Part shown: positions 1 through 11,767 of the stretch, one piece after another
Layout of the letters: every line of letters begins with the position of its first letter
Numbering within the stretch: the first letter of the stretch is position 1
Assembly (NCBI GenBank): GCA_002286855.1
Contig: NRSV01000030.1
Coordinates: 124,001-188,000, forward strand
DNA length: 64,000 nt
Direction of reading: 5' to 3'
DNA from: Bipolaris cookei
Taxonomy: Eukaryota > Ascomycota > Dothideomycetes > Pleosporales > Pleosporaceae
Notes under the pieces: model-generated
The model's database searches: none
Seen by the model: the letters and a program-made list of their open reading frames with translations, nothing else
Told to the model about the DNA's origin: nothing
Position numbers and translations under genes: made by a program

Positions 1-2030
1 GACGGCCGTGGTGGCGGTGGTGATGGACAGCAGCGCTTTGCTCCCCTCAATGCCTGGCCCGACAACGTCTCCCTCGACAAGGCCCGCCGCCTACTCTGGC
101 CCATCAAGCAGAAGTACGGAAACAAGATCTCATGGGCCGATCTTCTGCTTCTCGTCGGAAACGTTGCCATTGAGTCCATGGGATGCCCAACCTTTGGTTT
201 CGCTGGTGGCCGCTCAGACACCTTCCAGTCGGACGAGTCTGTCTACTGGGGCGGCGAGACTGAGTGGCTCGGCAGCGACGTCCGTTATGCCGACGGCGCA
301 AAGGGTGTCAAGGGCGAGGGTATCATGGACGGTGACCAGCACAAGAACGACGCCAAGGATACCCACACATCGAGAAATCTTGAGCAGCCACTGGCTGCCG
401 CACATATGGGTCTCATCTACGTGAACCCAGAGGGTGAGTTTCCTCTTGGAATATACATCTCTGCTTGTTACTGACTCGTTCAGGTCCTGAGGGCGTACCC
501 GACCCCGTTGCCGCCGCCCACGACATCCGCACAACCTTTGGCCGTATGGCTATGAGCGACGAGGAAACCGCTGCTCTCATTGTCGGTGGCCACACATTCG
601 GAAAGACACACGGTGCCGCGCCTAGCGAAAACACTGGCCCAGACCCCAACTCAGAAGACCTTGAAACCCAAGGTCTCGGTTGGGTGAACAAGCACGGTCG
701 TGGCAATGGTCCAGATACTATCACCAGTGGTCTCGAGGTCACATGGACTAGCACACCCGTCAAGTGGAGCAACAAGTACCTAGAATACCTCTACAAGTTT
801 GAATGGGAGCTGGAGAAGAGCCCTGCTGGTGCCAACCAGTGGGTTGCTAAGACAGATGAAGAGATCATTCCAGACGCCCATGACCCCAACAAGAAGCACA
901 AGCCCAGGATGCTTACCACTGACTTGTCGATGCGCATGGACCCTGCCTACGAGAAAATCACCCGCCGCTGGCTAGACCACCCCGAGGAACTGCACGACGC
1001 TTTTACTCGTGCCTGGTTCAAGCTTCTTCACCGTGACATGGGTCCTCGCTCCAGGTGGATCGGCCCAGAGATCCCCAAGGAGATTCTTCTCTGGGAGGAC
1101 CCTGTCCCTGAGCCTGAGGGTGAGATCATTGGCGAGTCTGAGATCCAAACTTTGAAGAAGCAGGTTCTCGACACTGGTATTGAGCCTGCCAAGCTTATTC
1201 GTACTGCTTGGGCTTCCGCAGCTTCTTTCCGCGGTAGCGACAAGCGTGGTGGCGCCAACGGTGCTCGCATCCGCCTCGCTCCTCAGAAGGACTGGGAGGT
1301 AAACAACCCCAAGGAGTTGGCTGAGGTTCTCAAGGTTCTTGAGGGCATTCAGTCCAAGTTCAACAGCGGCAGCAGCAAGAAGGTCTCTTTGGCCGACTTG
1401 ATTGTCCTTGCTGGTACCGCCGCAGTTGAGAAGGCTGCCGGTGTGCCTGTTCCCTTTGCGCCGGGCCGCACCGACGCTTCCCAGGAGCAGACTGACGTGC
1501 AGTCCTTTGAGCACCTTGAGCCCGTCACAGATGGTTTCCGCAACTACGGAAAGGGCACTGAGCGTGTCCGCACCGAGCAGCTCGACATTGACAAGGCCCA
1601 CCTTCTCCGGCTTACTGCCCCCGAGATGGTTGTCCTCACTGGTGGTATGCGTGCGCTGAATGCCAACTGGGACGGCTCCTCTCACGGAATCTTTACTCAG
1701 CGCCCCGGCCAGCTCACCAACGATTTCTTCGTCAACCTACTCGACAACAACCTTGCATGGAAGGCAACCGACGCCAGTAAGGAGATATACGAGGGTTTCG
1801 ACCGCAAGTCTGGCCAGAAGAAGTGGACGGGCACACGCCACGACCTCGTCTTTGGTCACCACCCTGAGCTCCGTGCCATTGCCGAGACGTACGCATCTTC
1901 GGACAACGCGAACAAGTTTATCAAGGACTTTGTTGCTGGATGGGAGAAGATTATGAACAACGATCGCTATGACATCAAGAACAAGTCGGTGAGTACACCA
2001 TCGAGCGGAGCAAGCAGGCCTCGTTTGTGA
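1..2030 (+). CDS. katG: Catalase-peroxidase (KatG), 5'-truncated by window edge
   Basis: Heme enzyme that removes hydrogen peroxide by catalase and peroxidase reactions. Exons 1-433 and 484-2030; the 50-nt intron (434-483, GTGAGT...CAG) joins in frame inside the conserved NPEG/PEG stretch. The window opens just after the distal-pocket helix, so the start codon, distal Arg/Trp/His and about 100 residues lie upstream. Visible family marks are GDGRGG-like text at the start, the Tyr of GLIYVNPEG and the first Met of RMAM (partners in the Met-Tyr-Trp adduct), and the proximal heme ligand in GGHTFGKTHG. The second, heme-free half follows (RTAWASAASFRGSDKRGG). The C-terminus is uncertain: after NNDRYDIKNKS a GTGAGT donor sits at 1989, so the last 13 residues may be intronic. 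This family entered fungi from bacteria. About 659 residues are visible of roughly 760. Confidence 0.95.
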
Positions 2031-2683
2031 AAACAAAACAAAACAGCAGAAAGAGATAGAAGATGAAGGGATGAAAAAAAATGGCAAACGAGGCTGCGCC
2101 TGTGACGTTTGTTCCTTGTACACTTGCTTTCCTTGTGGGTTAAACAAAAAAGGGCACACTCTGGGCTACTTAGTTGTCCACTCGCTGACGATTCTTCCAT
2201 AGACTTGAGTCTTTCCGGCAGTTTCTTTTTCACAAAAGGACCAGGGGAGATTCTTCGATACCTAGATAGCGTTGCTTTAGGAAAGAGTAGATATCATGTA
2301 CGCCTTTTATGAAATAAGATATGAATATATGAGAATCTTTGCCTGTGAGAGAATGTGATGCTAGTTGCCATGATTTCCTATTATTGCGTAGCTGTAGATT
2401 TGACAAAAACTCCTTGCAAGATCCCAGCTGAAAGCCTGTAGTGAACAACAAAAGGAGCAAGAGAGGAGAAGTAACGTGCAAAGTGCCCTAATACGCCGAA
2501 GCGCTTGACTTCATTACCAAGCATGAGTTTCATTAGCCGTGGTCATTCATTGTACATCCGTCATACATCATGCACTAGTTTAATGCGCCATTCGCTCATC
2601 AGAAGAATCAAACAAGACATTGATATGTGTGTGTGTGTGAGAGAGAGAGAGAGAAAGAGAGAGAAAAGGAGTGAAAGAAGTTA
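2031..2683. other. Intergenic 3' region between two convergent genes, with a dinucleotide repeat
   Basis: The catalase-peroxidase ends from the left and the CBM48 gene from the right, so this is shared 3' UTR and terminator space. It holds a compound GT/GA dinucleotide tract at about 2625-2665, only 20 nt beyond the CBM48 stop codon, which would be a CT/AC tract in that gene's 3' UTR. No further coding signal is seen. Confidence 0.6.
2625..2665. repeat. (GT)n(GA)n microsatellite
   Basis: Alternating TG followed by uninterrupted GA repeats with one AAAG interruption. It lies in the 3' UTR of the minus-strand CBM48 gene, where it reads as (CT)n(AC)n. Confidence 0.9.
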
Positions 2684-5150
2684 TTAGGGTTTTGTAGACA
2701 TGTAGTAGTATGCCGCAAGCGCCCCACCAATGACGAGAGCCGATGCACTAGAGAGAAAAGTCATGTCAGCAAGATCTATTGTTACTGAAAATGATGGCGC
2801 AGCTAGGAGAAGAGGACATAGATGGAGGGACATCATCACAAGTCACGTGCAGAAGAAACAAGATGCTGGCTTACCTGGCTCGTTTCCGATCACCAAACAA
2901 GAGCTTGAGTGGACCGCTATTGCGCTTCTGGGGCTGGTGTAGAGATGCCAAAGATGGTACCATGTTTTCCACCTTGTCTTTGGAAGTTGTCGTATCTTTT
3001 GCGGCAGTTCCTGATGCGTCTGGGTCCTGTGAGGGCTCTTCGGCAAGACCTTTGCGCTGTCGAAGCTCCGAGTCTGCATTGGAAACCGGGTGGGCTGCTT
3101 CAGTTGTAGCATTGAGACCAGATATGGGCGGAGATGTTGTGTTCTTGGTAGGCAAGGAGATGGCATCACGCAAGGTGTTGGTAGAATTTGACTCGTCCTG
3201 AGCACCGTCGTGTCCGTTGATGCTTTTAGCTTCGCGAATCGGTTCTTTTGCATGGTCTGTTGAGTCTTTGTCTTTGGCCTGCATTATATCTCCCAGTTGC
3301 TTACTTGCGTTAATGACGGGTGTGGCGTTGGGGTCACGGGCGAACCCAGATGGTGGATTGGACACACGAAGGTAGTTTTTACCAATGTAGATGGGCGAAG
3401 GCAGACTGTCAAGGTCATGAGTGTCTTGTTCGTCATCCTCCTCATCGCTGTCGTCTGCTTCAGGAACAGAGGCCAACGATGTATATGATTTGACTGGTGC
3501 AAGATCAACTGAAGAACATGCTTGCGAGAAGACTGACGGTTGTGGTGAGTAAGGGTGCTCGTGCGTGGCCTCATCTTCGGGGAGTTCAGCCCCTATTGAG
3601 GCTACGCGCTGCAAAATTAGATCACGCTTGGTGGGAAAGCGCTCTAATGACGGATCGTTTAGGTCTTCGTCCTCAGCATCCGATCGAGGTAAACGATGAG
3701 GCAGGCTGCTGTTTTTTCGTGTCTTGAAGAAGTCATATCGCCCAGGCCCACCAAAGAGATTTTGTGCGCCTTCCGTTTCGTAGCCAAAAGCTGACTGCTT
3801 TTCCGTCGGGAATGGCGCGTAGTCTTGTGAAGAGACTGAGCCAGCATGATCAGCGGCTTCCGCTTCCCGCTCGTGGGGCAGGAGAGGCATGTCGCCATCA
3901 TCTCCCTCAGGGTAGTTGTCAGATTCATCATGATTACTGTGAGTCCTATCAAGATGTGATTCTTCTTCCTCGAGATGATTACTCTTGGCTACAATCTCGC
4001 TTCCTTTGAACGCCGAGGATTTGCCTTCATGCGCCAGTAATGGAAATCGGTCTAGCTCATCTCCTCCATCAGAATCGGTCGTAACAGCGGCGTCGTCTGG
4101 TAGATTGGACTCGTGAGACAAGAGCGGGACTTGATTGGCATAATGGTTTTCAGTCTCTGCTTCGTGGCCAAACAGCGGTACATTTGCAAGCCCGTTGCTC
4201 TCCTGGCCTACACTAGTCTCGTGGCTAAGCAAGGGCACAAAGTTCAACTCATCGCCCTCGTCCAATTCGGACGGGGTGTCCATGGCGTCTCCAGAACTAG
4301 TGTGATCGGCCGATGAGGGCGTAGACTCTTCGTCAATCGTGTCCATGGAGGGCGGCAAGGGCAATGGGTCGGTCTGGGAAGATTCATGGTGGAACAATGG
4401 TGCTGTTTGCTCATCGCCTGTGCCAGGCTCAACGTGGTGTTGAGGTGCGGTTTCGACTTTGTCGGGCAATGCGTCGGCAGCTTTCGTGTCATGCGCAGTC
4501 TGTTGGGCAGCGGTAGCGTCCTCAGTAGCGTCCTCAGCAGAGGCAGGTTCGGTGTCCACCTTGTCGATGACAACGATGGGGACATGAGGCGGTTCCAGCA
4601 CGCCAGGCTCGGTCGACGAATCCACCTCGCCTGTTTGTTTAGCATCACGCTCCAGGTTGGCTGAGGGATTGGGCAGTTGGTCCTGGTCCATGGTGCTGTC
4701 TTTGCGGCTGTCGAGCCGCTTCAAGGCAGGCTCATGAGAGAGTGCTGCAGGCGGGTCGCTTGATGTGGTCGCTTGCGTAGGTGTATCGTCTGGCGCTGAG
4801 CTCTGAGACGGCTCAGGAGCAGCGGGCTCGACATGGATAACGTTGTTGCGAATACCTTGGTCGTCGGTAGCTACTGTGTGTCAGCGGGGCACCCGGAGGA
4901 GCCTGCTTTCAGCCATACCCGTTTCCTTTGACTCGTCCAAGATCCAGTGGTCTTGACCAAGACGGACCTTGTACTGGTAGCTCCCCTGGTCCACATTGGA
5001 AAATGTCTTGGTGAAGATGGCGTCGCCCGAGGCGGTCGTGTCGCCGGCCACGTCCATCTCAAGCGGGGTCCACCCGCTGAGGGAGGAGGTGACATAGACG
5101 GGGGGACGGACGCCCGCCTGGGAGAAGGTGATGGTCGCGTGAGTGGCCAT
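2684..5150 (-). CDS. Tail-anchored CBM48 (AMPK-type glycogen-binding) protein with PLLxHE repeats
   Basis: Exons 5150-4919, 4870-2875 and 2747-2684; splices GTATGG...GTAG and GTAAGC...CTCTAG; 763 residues. Residues 1-78 are a CBM48 domain like those of AMPK beta subunits: PVYVTSSLSGW, a K-V-R-L-G-Q-D-HWI end strand. The middle 650 residues are acidic and low-complexity, with seven copies of a short P-L-(L/F)-x-H-E motif: ALSHE (residues 120-124) and APLFHHE, VPLLSHE, VPLFGHE, VPLLSHE, FPLLAHE, MPLLPHE encoded between about 4402 and 3861. A separate last exon adds a hydrophobic end, SALVIGGALAAYYYMSTKP, after a basic KRNSG...DRKRA stretch: a typical tail anchor with the bulk of the protein in the cytosol. 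Inference: it may tie glycogen or Snf1-related complexes to ER, mitochondrial or vacuolar membrane. It lacks an ASC domain, so it is not an ordinary beta subunit. Confidence 0.85.
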
Positions 5151-7068
5151 GGCGACCTCGGGGAGAGGGGATATTCAAGGGAGTGAATGTAGGTAGGAGT
5201 GGTCGTGTGGCGGATCAGGCGGACCAGGCGCGGCCTCTGGTGGGGGTAGTCGGGGACTGTTGGGAGAACAAGACAGTTAGCGGGTACAGACGAGGAATTG
5301 AGCTTGCTCACACATGCAGTGGCGCAAGAGGGGCTTACTGCAGGTTGCAGTACGTACAGCAGGGGTGTGGGCATTGGGGGTGTGGGCATTGGCAGTGGCA
5401 TGAGAGGGGGTGGGGAGACGGGGAGAGGGGAAGGCGGGCCTACTACTGACTCTACCGGGCAAGCAGTGTGCGAGGGAAGCACCTGCCGTAGACGCGGTAG
5501 CACCTGCACCGATGCGAGCAACAAGGCAACGGAGCGATGTGGTGCAACCGTCAGTCGAGGGGCCGGCGGAGAGTTGGGCGAGGGGCGCGAGGCGCGGTTT
5601 AATACGGGCACGACGGAGCTTGAGATAGGCGAATGCTGGGGGCTTGGAAGCCGGCGGCGGTGTCTGGGCCCAGGGTGGTGGTGGTGGGAGTACAGTAGTA
5701 TGTAGTACTAGTAGTGGTGGGAGTGGTGGTGCTGGCGAGTGCAGTGAATGCTTCTTGTCAGATTGTTGAGTATCTTGTGCAGCGCCACATGGCTCGCCGT
5801 CGCCCCTCCGCTCCGCTCCAGGGAGAATCAACTGCTTTTGGGGCGCTTCTTGACGCTTCCAAGGTGACGTGAGTACAGCGTGTGGACTGCCAGCACTAGG
5901 CCGCGGCCTCGTCAGCCACCCGTAGCCTGATCAGGCTTCCCCCGCACCGATCAGCCGCTCCCAAGCCCCTCATCCTCGCTCCCTCGTCAACCCAGGCATT
6001 ACTTCTTCCCTTCTCTCATCCAACCTGCCCTGTTCATTCATTCGTTCATTCGCTCATTCGTTCATTCATTCCTTGGGAACTAGAGTAGAACCACCCCCCA
6101 TCCCCCAGGCATGCCACAGCCTGCCAGTCGCCCTGAGTGCCTGCGCACGGCTTCTGCATCGCCGGCCCATGCCGAACACCCTCACCGCATTCACAACTAG
6201 CACAAACCACTGCCACTCTCGCACCCCTAAACCCGACTACATCAGCCCATCTTGCCAGACGATTGTGCTGCAGACTGTTTGGCCTCGTCGGCTGCAATCG
6301 CCACACATACATACTACAAGCTCGCCACAAAGGCCCAGCCAGTAGGTTATGTAAGCCACGGACTTGTTATCCGCAAACGGCTGCCAGACGAGCGGCCCAC
6401 CCGTAACCTGGAACCTGGGAGCCAAGATGTCCGTTGTTTCTCTGCCCTTCTTGAGACGTACGAGAGTCTTTTGATGCACTCGACGCGAATAAATAGGGCC
6501 GGGATGATCCGTCGTATTTGTCGGCCCAACCCTCGGTCCCAAGGCCTGTCCTGTTATACTAGCAAGAAACAGTCAAGCCACTCAACTGCCTCTGCCGCTG
6601 CAGGCACCTGAGGCCATGGGTTCTTTCCAGGCACCTGGCTGCGATACCATTGGGAGTCGTCGACCTAAACATGGTTTCAAGAGAGGCGTTGCGACGGGCC
6701 TTGTCACACCATTGTCACTCACCACGTTCAAATTTCGACGCTGGCGCACGGGCCATATAGCTCCTTCGTGTTTTTATACCGCTTGCTTCTGGAAGTTCGT
6801 CCTGGCGTTTCAAATAACGCCGCGTCAATCATGCGGCGGAAACGTTTGCAACGCGCTGATCGACATGGTGCATTGCCAGTGTCGCCATCCTTCTTGCTGA
6901 CTTCACATCTGTATTAGATCTGAAATAGGCCCCATCGGCGCCATCGCACGCCTGCCCGATCGCCTCTTGCCTTTTCCCTTCTTCTCCTGTCCCTGTCCCT
7001 TGCTCGCCATCACAACCCCATGTCCCAACTCCTCGCCTTGCGTCTCCCATCATCCTACCCTACACGCA
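5151..7068. other. Divergent intergenic region, 1.9 kb
   Basis: This is the upstream space for the CBM48 gene (left) and the seven-helix gene (right). It contains a tetranucleotide TTCA/TTCG tract at 6032-6072 and G-rich stretches near 5400-5450 and 5660-5730. Open frames here are short, repetitive in composition and match no family I recognise, so I call no gene. Confidence 0.5.
6032..6072. repeat. Imperfect TTCA/TTCG tetranucleotide repeat
   Basis: About ten units of ttca or ttcg (one cgctca variant) run without a break. It lies about 1 kb upstream of the seven-helix gene. Confidence 0.85.
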
Positions 7069-8664
7069 ATGGGACACATTGTCTTTGCCAACAGCCATGA
7101 CCAAGGTCCGCTGCTGGCCAGAGTCAGCCTCGCCATGTACACCGTTGCCGTGACGTTTGTCGCCCTCCGGTACACACAACCGCCCACCACCCACCCTGCA
7201 TGACTTGTATGCTAACCCTGTCTAGTTGCTTTACACGTGCATGCATTGTCAAGAGATTTGGCCTCGACGATGTCTTCATTGCCATTGCCACTGTCCTTGG
7301 AGTTGCCCAGACCGTCACCATAATACTGCAAGTCGAGCATGGCCAAGGTCGCCATACAACCGAGTTGCGCATCGAGCAGTTCAACCATATGCTCATGGTA
7401 TGCTTCGCATCGCTCTCGGACCCAGACAGACTGCTGACTGCCCACTAGTACCAGTGGATCAACATGCTCATATACTTTATCGCAAACTGGTATGCATCTC
7501 CTGTCTGCTACACAGCCCAACCCCTAACTCAAAAATAAGGGCGGTCAAGATGAGCATACTTGCCCTATACTACAGGATAGGCTATGGGAGAAAAGGTCTA
7601 CCGTGGATCGTCCAGGCTCCTGCTGTATGGACAGTAGCAGGCTTCATGACTGCATTTGGCGTCTCCTCATTCATGGTACGTTCTGGTTGCTCGCTTCGTC
7701 CAGTGCACAGCGCATTGCTTCCGCATGCTAACAGTCGTATTGCCTAGGCCCAGCTCTTTCTGTGTGTACCCATATCCCGCATTTGGGACATTGTGCACGC
7801 CAATGACGGAGGATGCATCGATATGGCTGAGTTCATGATTACCTCTGCCGCCATCAATGTCGCTACTGACATCGTCCTTCTCATGTTCCCCCTGCCCTTG
7901 CTACGACTCTTCAAGTTCAATCGTAGACAACGCAGTACGTGTGCCATTACTAGGTCTGTATCTAACCATAGCTAACAATTGGTATAGCGGCTCTGGTAGT
8001 CGTCCTCTCTGTCGGATTGATACCGGTTATAGCCAGCACTATGCGGCTATGTGAAATTATCATGGCTGGCAGGCCGATCAAACCGGGAAAGGGCTGGCAG
8101 GACAACGATTATAGCTGGTAGGCCATGCATATTGTGTGCGTCATTTACTGTTACTAACATGGTTTCAGGGGTTGGGCCTGGGTTCCAGTCTGGTCGCAAA
8201 TCGAAGTCGACGTCAGCATCCTCGCAGCCTCTCTTCCCTGTCTCTACCCCCTATTTAAGCATGTTTTCCAGTCGTCTAGTCGGCCCGCCACACCCTCAGA
8301 GATACCCACCCTACCTGGGTACCGTGAGAGCTGGGCAGAGCAAGTTTTAGTGAGCAGAGACGGAAGCGAAGATTTGGAGAAGAATCGCAAGAGCTTTGAC
8401 TTTGAAGACGAAAAGAGGTTGACGGTGCGGGAAAAGGAAATGGGCAAGGGCATCGACATTAATATAAGCGTGATTGTAGGCAAGGAGATTGATGTGGACG
8501 AGGACGTGGGCAGGCATCGGTACGACGACGACTTGTCGGCCGTGGCAGAGGAGGAGGAAGCCATGAGTAGATCGAGCGTCGACTTAGCAAAACCGCCCAA
8601 CGTCCAAAAGCTGACGCGGGTCCAGACTGGCGACCCGACCGGGATAGAGTACAAAAAATTATGA
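7069..8664 (+). CDS. Seven-helix integral membrane protein, SAT4 / fungal rhodopsin-domain family
   Basis: Exons 7069-7169, 7226-7397, 7449-7489, 7540-7675, 7748-7934, 7988-8117 and 8169-8664 give 420 residues; all six introns are short GT-AG and keep frame. Seven hydrophobic helices are visible, with family marks RFGLDDVFI after helix 1, KMSILALYYRI in helix 3, a conserved W-S-x-I-E before helix 7 and ASLPCLYPLF within it. A charged cytoplasmic tail of about 130 residues is rich in Glu and Asp. The family (PF20684-like) is large in plant-associated ascomycetes and includes PTH11-like proteins, but this one lacks an N-terminal CFEM domain, so PTH11 receptor function is not supported. Ligand and role are unknown. 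The start at MGHIVFANSHDQG is the first ATG before helix 1. Confidence 0.88.
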
Positions 8665-8819
8665 CATTATGATACTTGGTAGAAGCTTGAACTTATCGGT
8701 GCAGGAGCGGCGAATTTGGGCAAAAAGGCATTCTCTACCATAGATCGCTATCATCATTAGTTAATCGTTAATGTTTTGTACAGTCACTCGATAGAATACA
8801 AGGGACGGCAACGGCTATA

Positions 8820-10051
8820 TTACCACCTTCCAAGGCTACTGAATGCAGAGCTGAATTGATTTGCTGTAATACGTCGTTAGTTTGATAATTCCTCGATAAC
8901 AAAAAAAAAGATCAAAAAGAAAAAAAACACAACACGACAACAATAACGCGAAACGAGATCAAAACACATACCATACTGACTCGTGCCATAACACTCACTC
9001 GCCTCGGCCTTCTCCAACGCCTTGGGTAACCACTCACGAATCTTCTCCTCGCGATTATGATGACTCGGATGCGTACTCAGTATCTGTGGGGGCTCTCCGC
9101 CGCCCATCTTCTCCATGCGGGCCCAAAAGTCCATGGCAGCCTGCGGTCGGTAGCAGCCCTGCGCCATCATCATGAGGCCGATGAAATCGGCTTCGGCCTC
9201 GTGCTTGCGCGAAGCAGGCATAGAGAGAAAGAGGTCGATGAGGAGTTTGCCCGAGTAGAGGGATATGTCGAAGAGGGAGAGGGCGAGGACGCCGAGGAGA
9301 ACGAGGGGAGCTTGGGACATGCGTTCTCTATTTATTTTTTTCTTATGCGTTAGCCAAAGCCCATAGTAGCAAGTGGGTATATGAAAGGGAAGAAGGGGAG
9401 GGGAAAGAAAAAAAAGAAAAGAAAAACATACGCAGTATGATGCGCAACCACATGCGCAATCTCATGGCCCAGCACCGCCGCCATCCCATCTTCATCCCGA
9501 CACAACGGCAGTATCCCCGTGAACACGAACACCTTGCCGCCCGGCGCTACAAACGCATTCTGCTCGGGACTCTCAATAACCGTCACTTCCCAGTCAAGGC
9601 CCTGCAACCCCTCGCCCTCGGCATACGGCAGCAAGCGCTGCAATACCTTCTTCACCTTGCGCACGCGCACATCGTTGTCCGGTAGAATACGGCCTGCGTA
9701 TTGCTGGCGCACCTGGTCGACTGACGAGCGGCCAATGGCTTCTTCGAGGTTCGCGGGTATGATGTTGAAGCGGCGCCGACCCGAGACGGGAACTTCTTCT
9801 AGGTTGTACAAGTAAATGGTGCCTGCGCCTGCGCTTAAGACGCCGATGTCGCGGTAGAAGGTTGGGCGCGCGGCCCAGCGGTAGAGAAGGCCGGAGAGTC
9901 CGCCCGAGGGGCTTGAGAAGCGCTTGTATTGTGGCTGCGGGCCCCGGCCAAAGGGGAGCTGTTGGTAGAAGCGGGGTTGTGCTGGTCGCGGTCGTGGGAG
10001 AGATGGGCGTGTTGCGCTGCAGATGTTCAAGGGCGGGCGTATTCGATACAT
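8820..10051 (-). CDS. oma1: Mitochondrial M48 metallopeptidase OMA1
   Basis: Exons 10051-9432, 9327-8972 and 8863-8820; 339 residues. OMA1 is an inner-membrane zinc protease that degrades misfolded membrane proteins and is activated by stress. The N-terminus is Arg-rich, without acidic residues, and fits a mitochondrial presequence; a hydrophobic segment follows (VLSAGAGTIYLYNL). The zinc site is HEIAH at residues 196-200, and the third ligand is the Glu of SRKHEAEAD (E250). The second exon begins AERMSQAP, a conserved OMA1 stretch, and a second hydrophobic segment precedes the Glu ligand. The tiny third exon (14 codons, ending SSLGRW) is placed by splice consensus (ATTACAG) and the family pattern and is the least certain part. 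Introns are 104 and 108 nt, both purine/pyrimidine biased. Confidence 0.92.
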
Positions 10052-10742
10052 GGTGTTGTAATGGCTGTTGGTAGTACTAAGGCTTAGAGAGTTTGGGCGG
10101 GACGCCTGTCACGATATATAGTTGTCCGTCACTTCCAGATGCTGCTGTACTGCATACTGTACCTCTTTTGGGCCGTGGAGCGCAGTAGAGCCAGGCTCGG
10201 GTGTTAAGGTGACGTGAGGTTACCAGACTCCGCGGGGGTGCAGGGATCGCTTTACGGCGTTACGATGTCAACGGTTTTACCGGCTTTGACGTTTATCTTC
10301 GTATCGGTGGTATCTGTACCCTTTTTTGGGGGGGATTTCTTTGCTCTGGGTGTATGAAAACCCAATTTCTCCAGATACATTTGTTGCCTTCTTCACACTA
10401 CAAAGTCGCAGCCAGTCTTCTCGTATCTTCAAAGAGTCTTTATTCCCACCTACACTCTGGGGCAACAGTGCTTTTTCACATAGTGTACGCACGCTATCAG
10501 CAAACTCGGTAGTTGATGTTGAAATGGCTGATTCTGGTTCAGATAATCTCCGCAAAAACCTACGACACTGTGAAATCATACTCGGCATTTTATGCACAGC
10601 CATCAGGTCAAATCACATAGTCTATTGGTAGAACCGAACTATTTCCTCGGAAGTTAAAACGACGTATTATGTAAGTACATGCTTTTTGTAACAACCATCA
10701 CGACTAACAACTGCTCTTTTCCATGTTCCATCTCTCGCACAC
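10052..10742. other. Upstream region of oma1 and downstream region of the esterase
   Basis: A 108-codon open frame with an ATG lies on the minus strand at 10277-10603. It contains a QCRRFLRRLSEPES stretch, but I recognise no domain and it has no clear splice partners. It could be a gene fragment or chance. Otherwise nothing is seen. Confidence 0.4.
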
Positions 10743-11767
10743 TTACATACGGGCGTAGACGTACTCTACGCGAACCTGGAGAACACACGCATCGTAGTCG
10801 ACTGGTGAAGGGAATGGAGAAACAGTTGCTGGGGAAGTCGGGTATGGTGTCTCTGCATTCTGGGAAGGGGTAGGAACGTAAGGCTCACTCGCACTCGAGG
10901 AACCAGTGGGCGCGACGACAGATGAAGCGGACACACTAGCGGTAGGAGTGGGTACGGAAGACGAGCTGGAAGAGCTGGATGCAGCGCAAGAAGGCAGAGG
11001 TGTAACGCCATTAATCTTGGACACGACCCAAGACGAAGCATCGTCAGTGTAGAGCTCAAAGTAGTTCAGGTGATCAGCTACAATCTCGCCCCCAGCGCAA
11101 ACCGGGTCTCCAGCTGCGCAGTAGGAGCGAAGGACAGGAGCATAGCGGTTCAAACGGGCGAGGTCTCCGGACGAGCGTGGGTTCTTTTGCTTGCTGGCAC
11201 CGTCGAGAACATTGTAAGGCTGGTTCGCAGTGTGCATGACGTCTCCCCACAGCAGAGCCGCAGCAACTTGTCCAAGTCAGCACTGAACCAAAGTAAAGTC
11301 AAAACCTGTGTATACTTACTTGCTTTGCCAGCGGGAGAGGTGCTGTCAAGACCGTTGCTCACAAAGGTGCATCCACCTGGTCCACCCAAGACATCACCAG
11401 CAACATGGGCTCCCTGAGAGTAGCCATTAACGACTATGTGTGTGCAAGGGCACTTTTGGTTGAAGGCAGTAATCTGAGAGATACCATTGCGGGCACCCTC
11501 TGCCACCTGAGCGCAGTAGTCTCCACCTAGAGTAGTGTCGAACTGAATATCAATGTAGTCGCACGTCTTGCCCTCGGCAATCAACTTGCCGCAGGCTGCC
11601 TCGACAAACGGAAAGGTGCGTCCGTCATGGTAAGGAGCGTCGTTGCCGCGAGCCATGAAGATGACTACATCGGCACAAGCTGCGTCCGATTTGGGCAGCG
11701 TGGTTTGTGCCGCGGCGAGAGCGGATAAAGCGCCTAGGGCAATAGTGTTGCGGATGTTGAAAGACAT
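10743..11767 (-). CDS. Secreted cutinase / acetylxylan-esterase-like carbohydrate esterase (CE5)
   Basis: Exons 11767-11320 and 11266-10743 (intron GTAAGT...GACAAG, 53 nt); 323 residues. A signal peptide is visible (MSFNIRNTIALGALSALAAA, cleavage near residue 20-21). The CE5 fold is shown by VVIFMARGNDAP, the nucleophile elbow GYSQGA (S117) and the Asp and His of the triad in CAAGDPVCAGG (D203) and VADHLNYF (H215), with cysteines at expected places. Such enzymes cleave plant cutin or acetyl groups on xylan outside the cell. An unusual tail of about 100 residues is Ser/Thr/Pro-rich with an eight-serine run and may be O-glycosylated or attach to the wall; no clear GPI signal is seen. The last 15 residues could be changed by an unseen intron (a GTATGTAAG donor sits at the stop). 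Cutinase versus acetylxylan esterase cannot be decided here. Confidence 0.88.

Noticed and set aside
972..1685. 237-codon minus-strand frame inside the catalase-peroxidase gene
   Set aside because: Antisense shadow of a strongly conserved coding region.
5277..5831. Overlapping open frames on both strands (184 aa minus, 135 aa plus)
   Set aside because: Biased composition from G- and C-rich repeats, no motif, and located in the upstream region of the CBM48 gene.
10277..10603. 108-codon ATG-led minus-strand frame
   Set aside because: Looks somewhat protein-like, but there is no recognisable domain, no splice partner and no neighbour context; left as uncertain in the intergenic entry.
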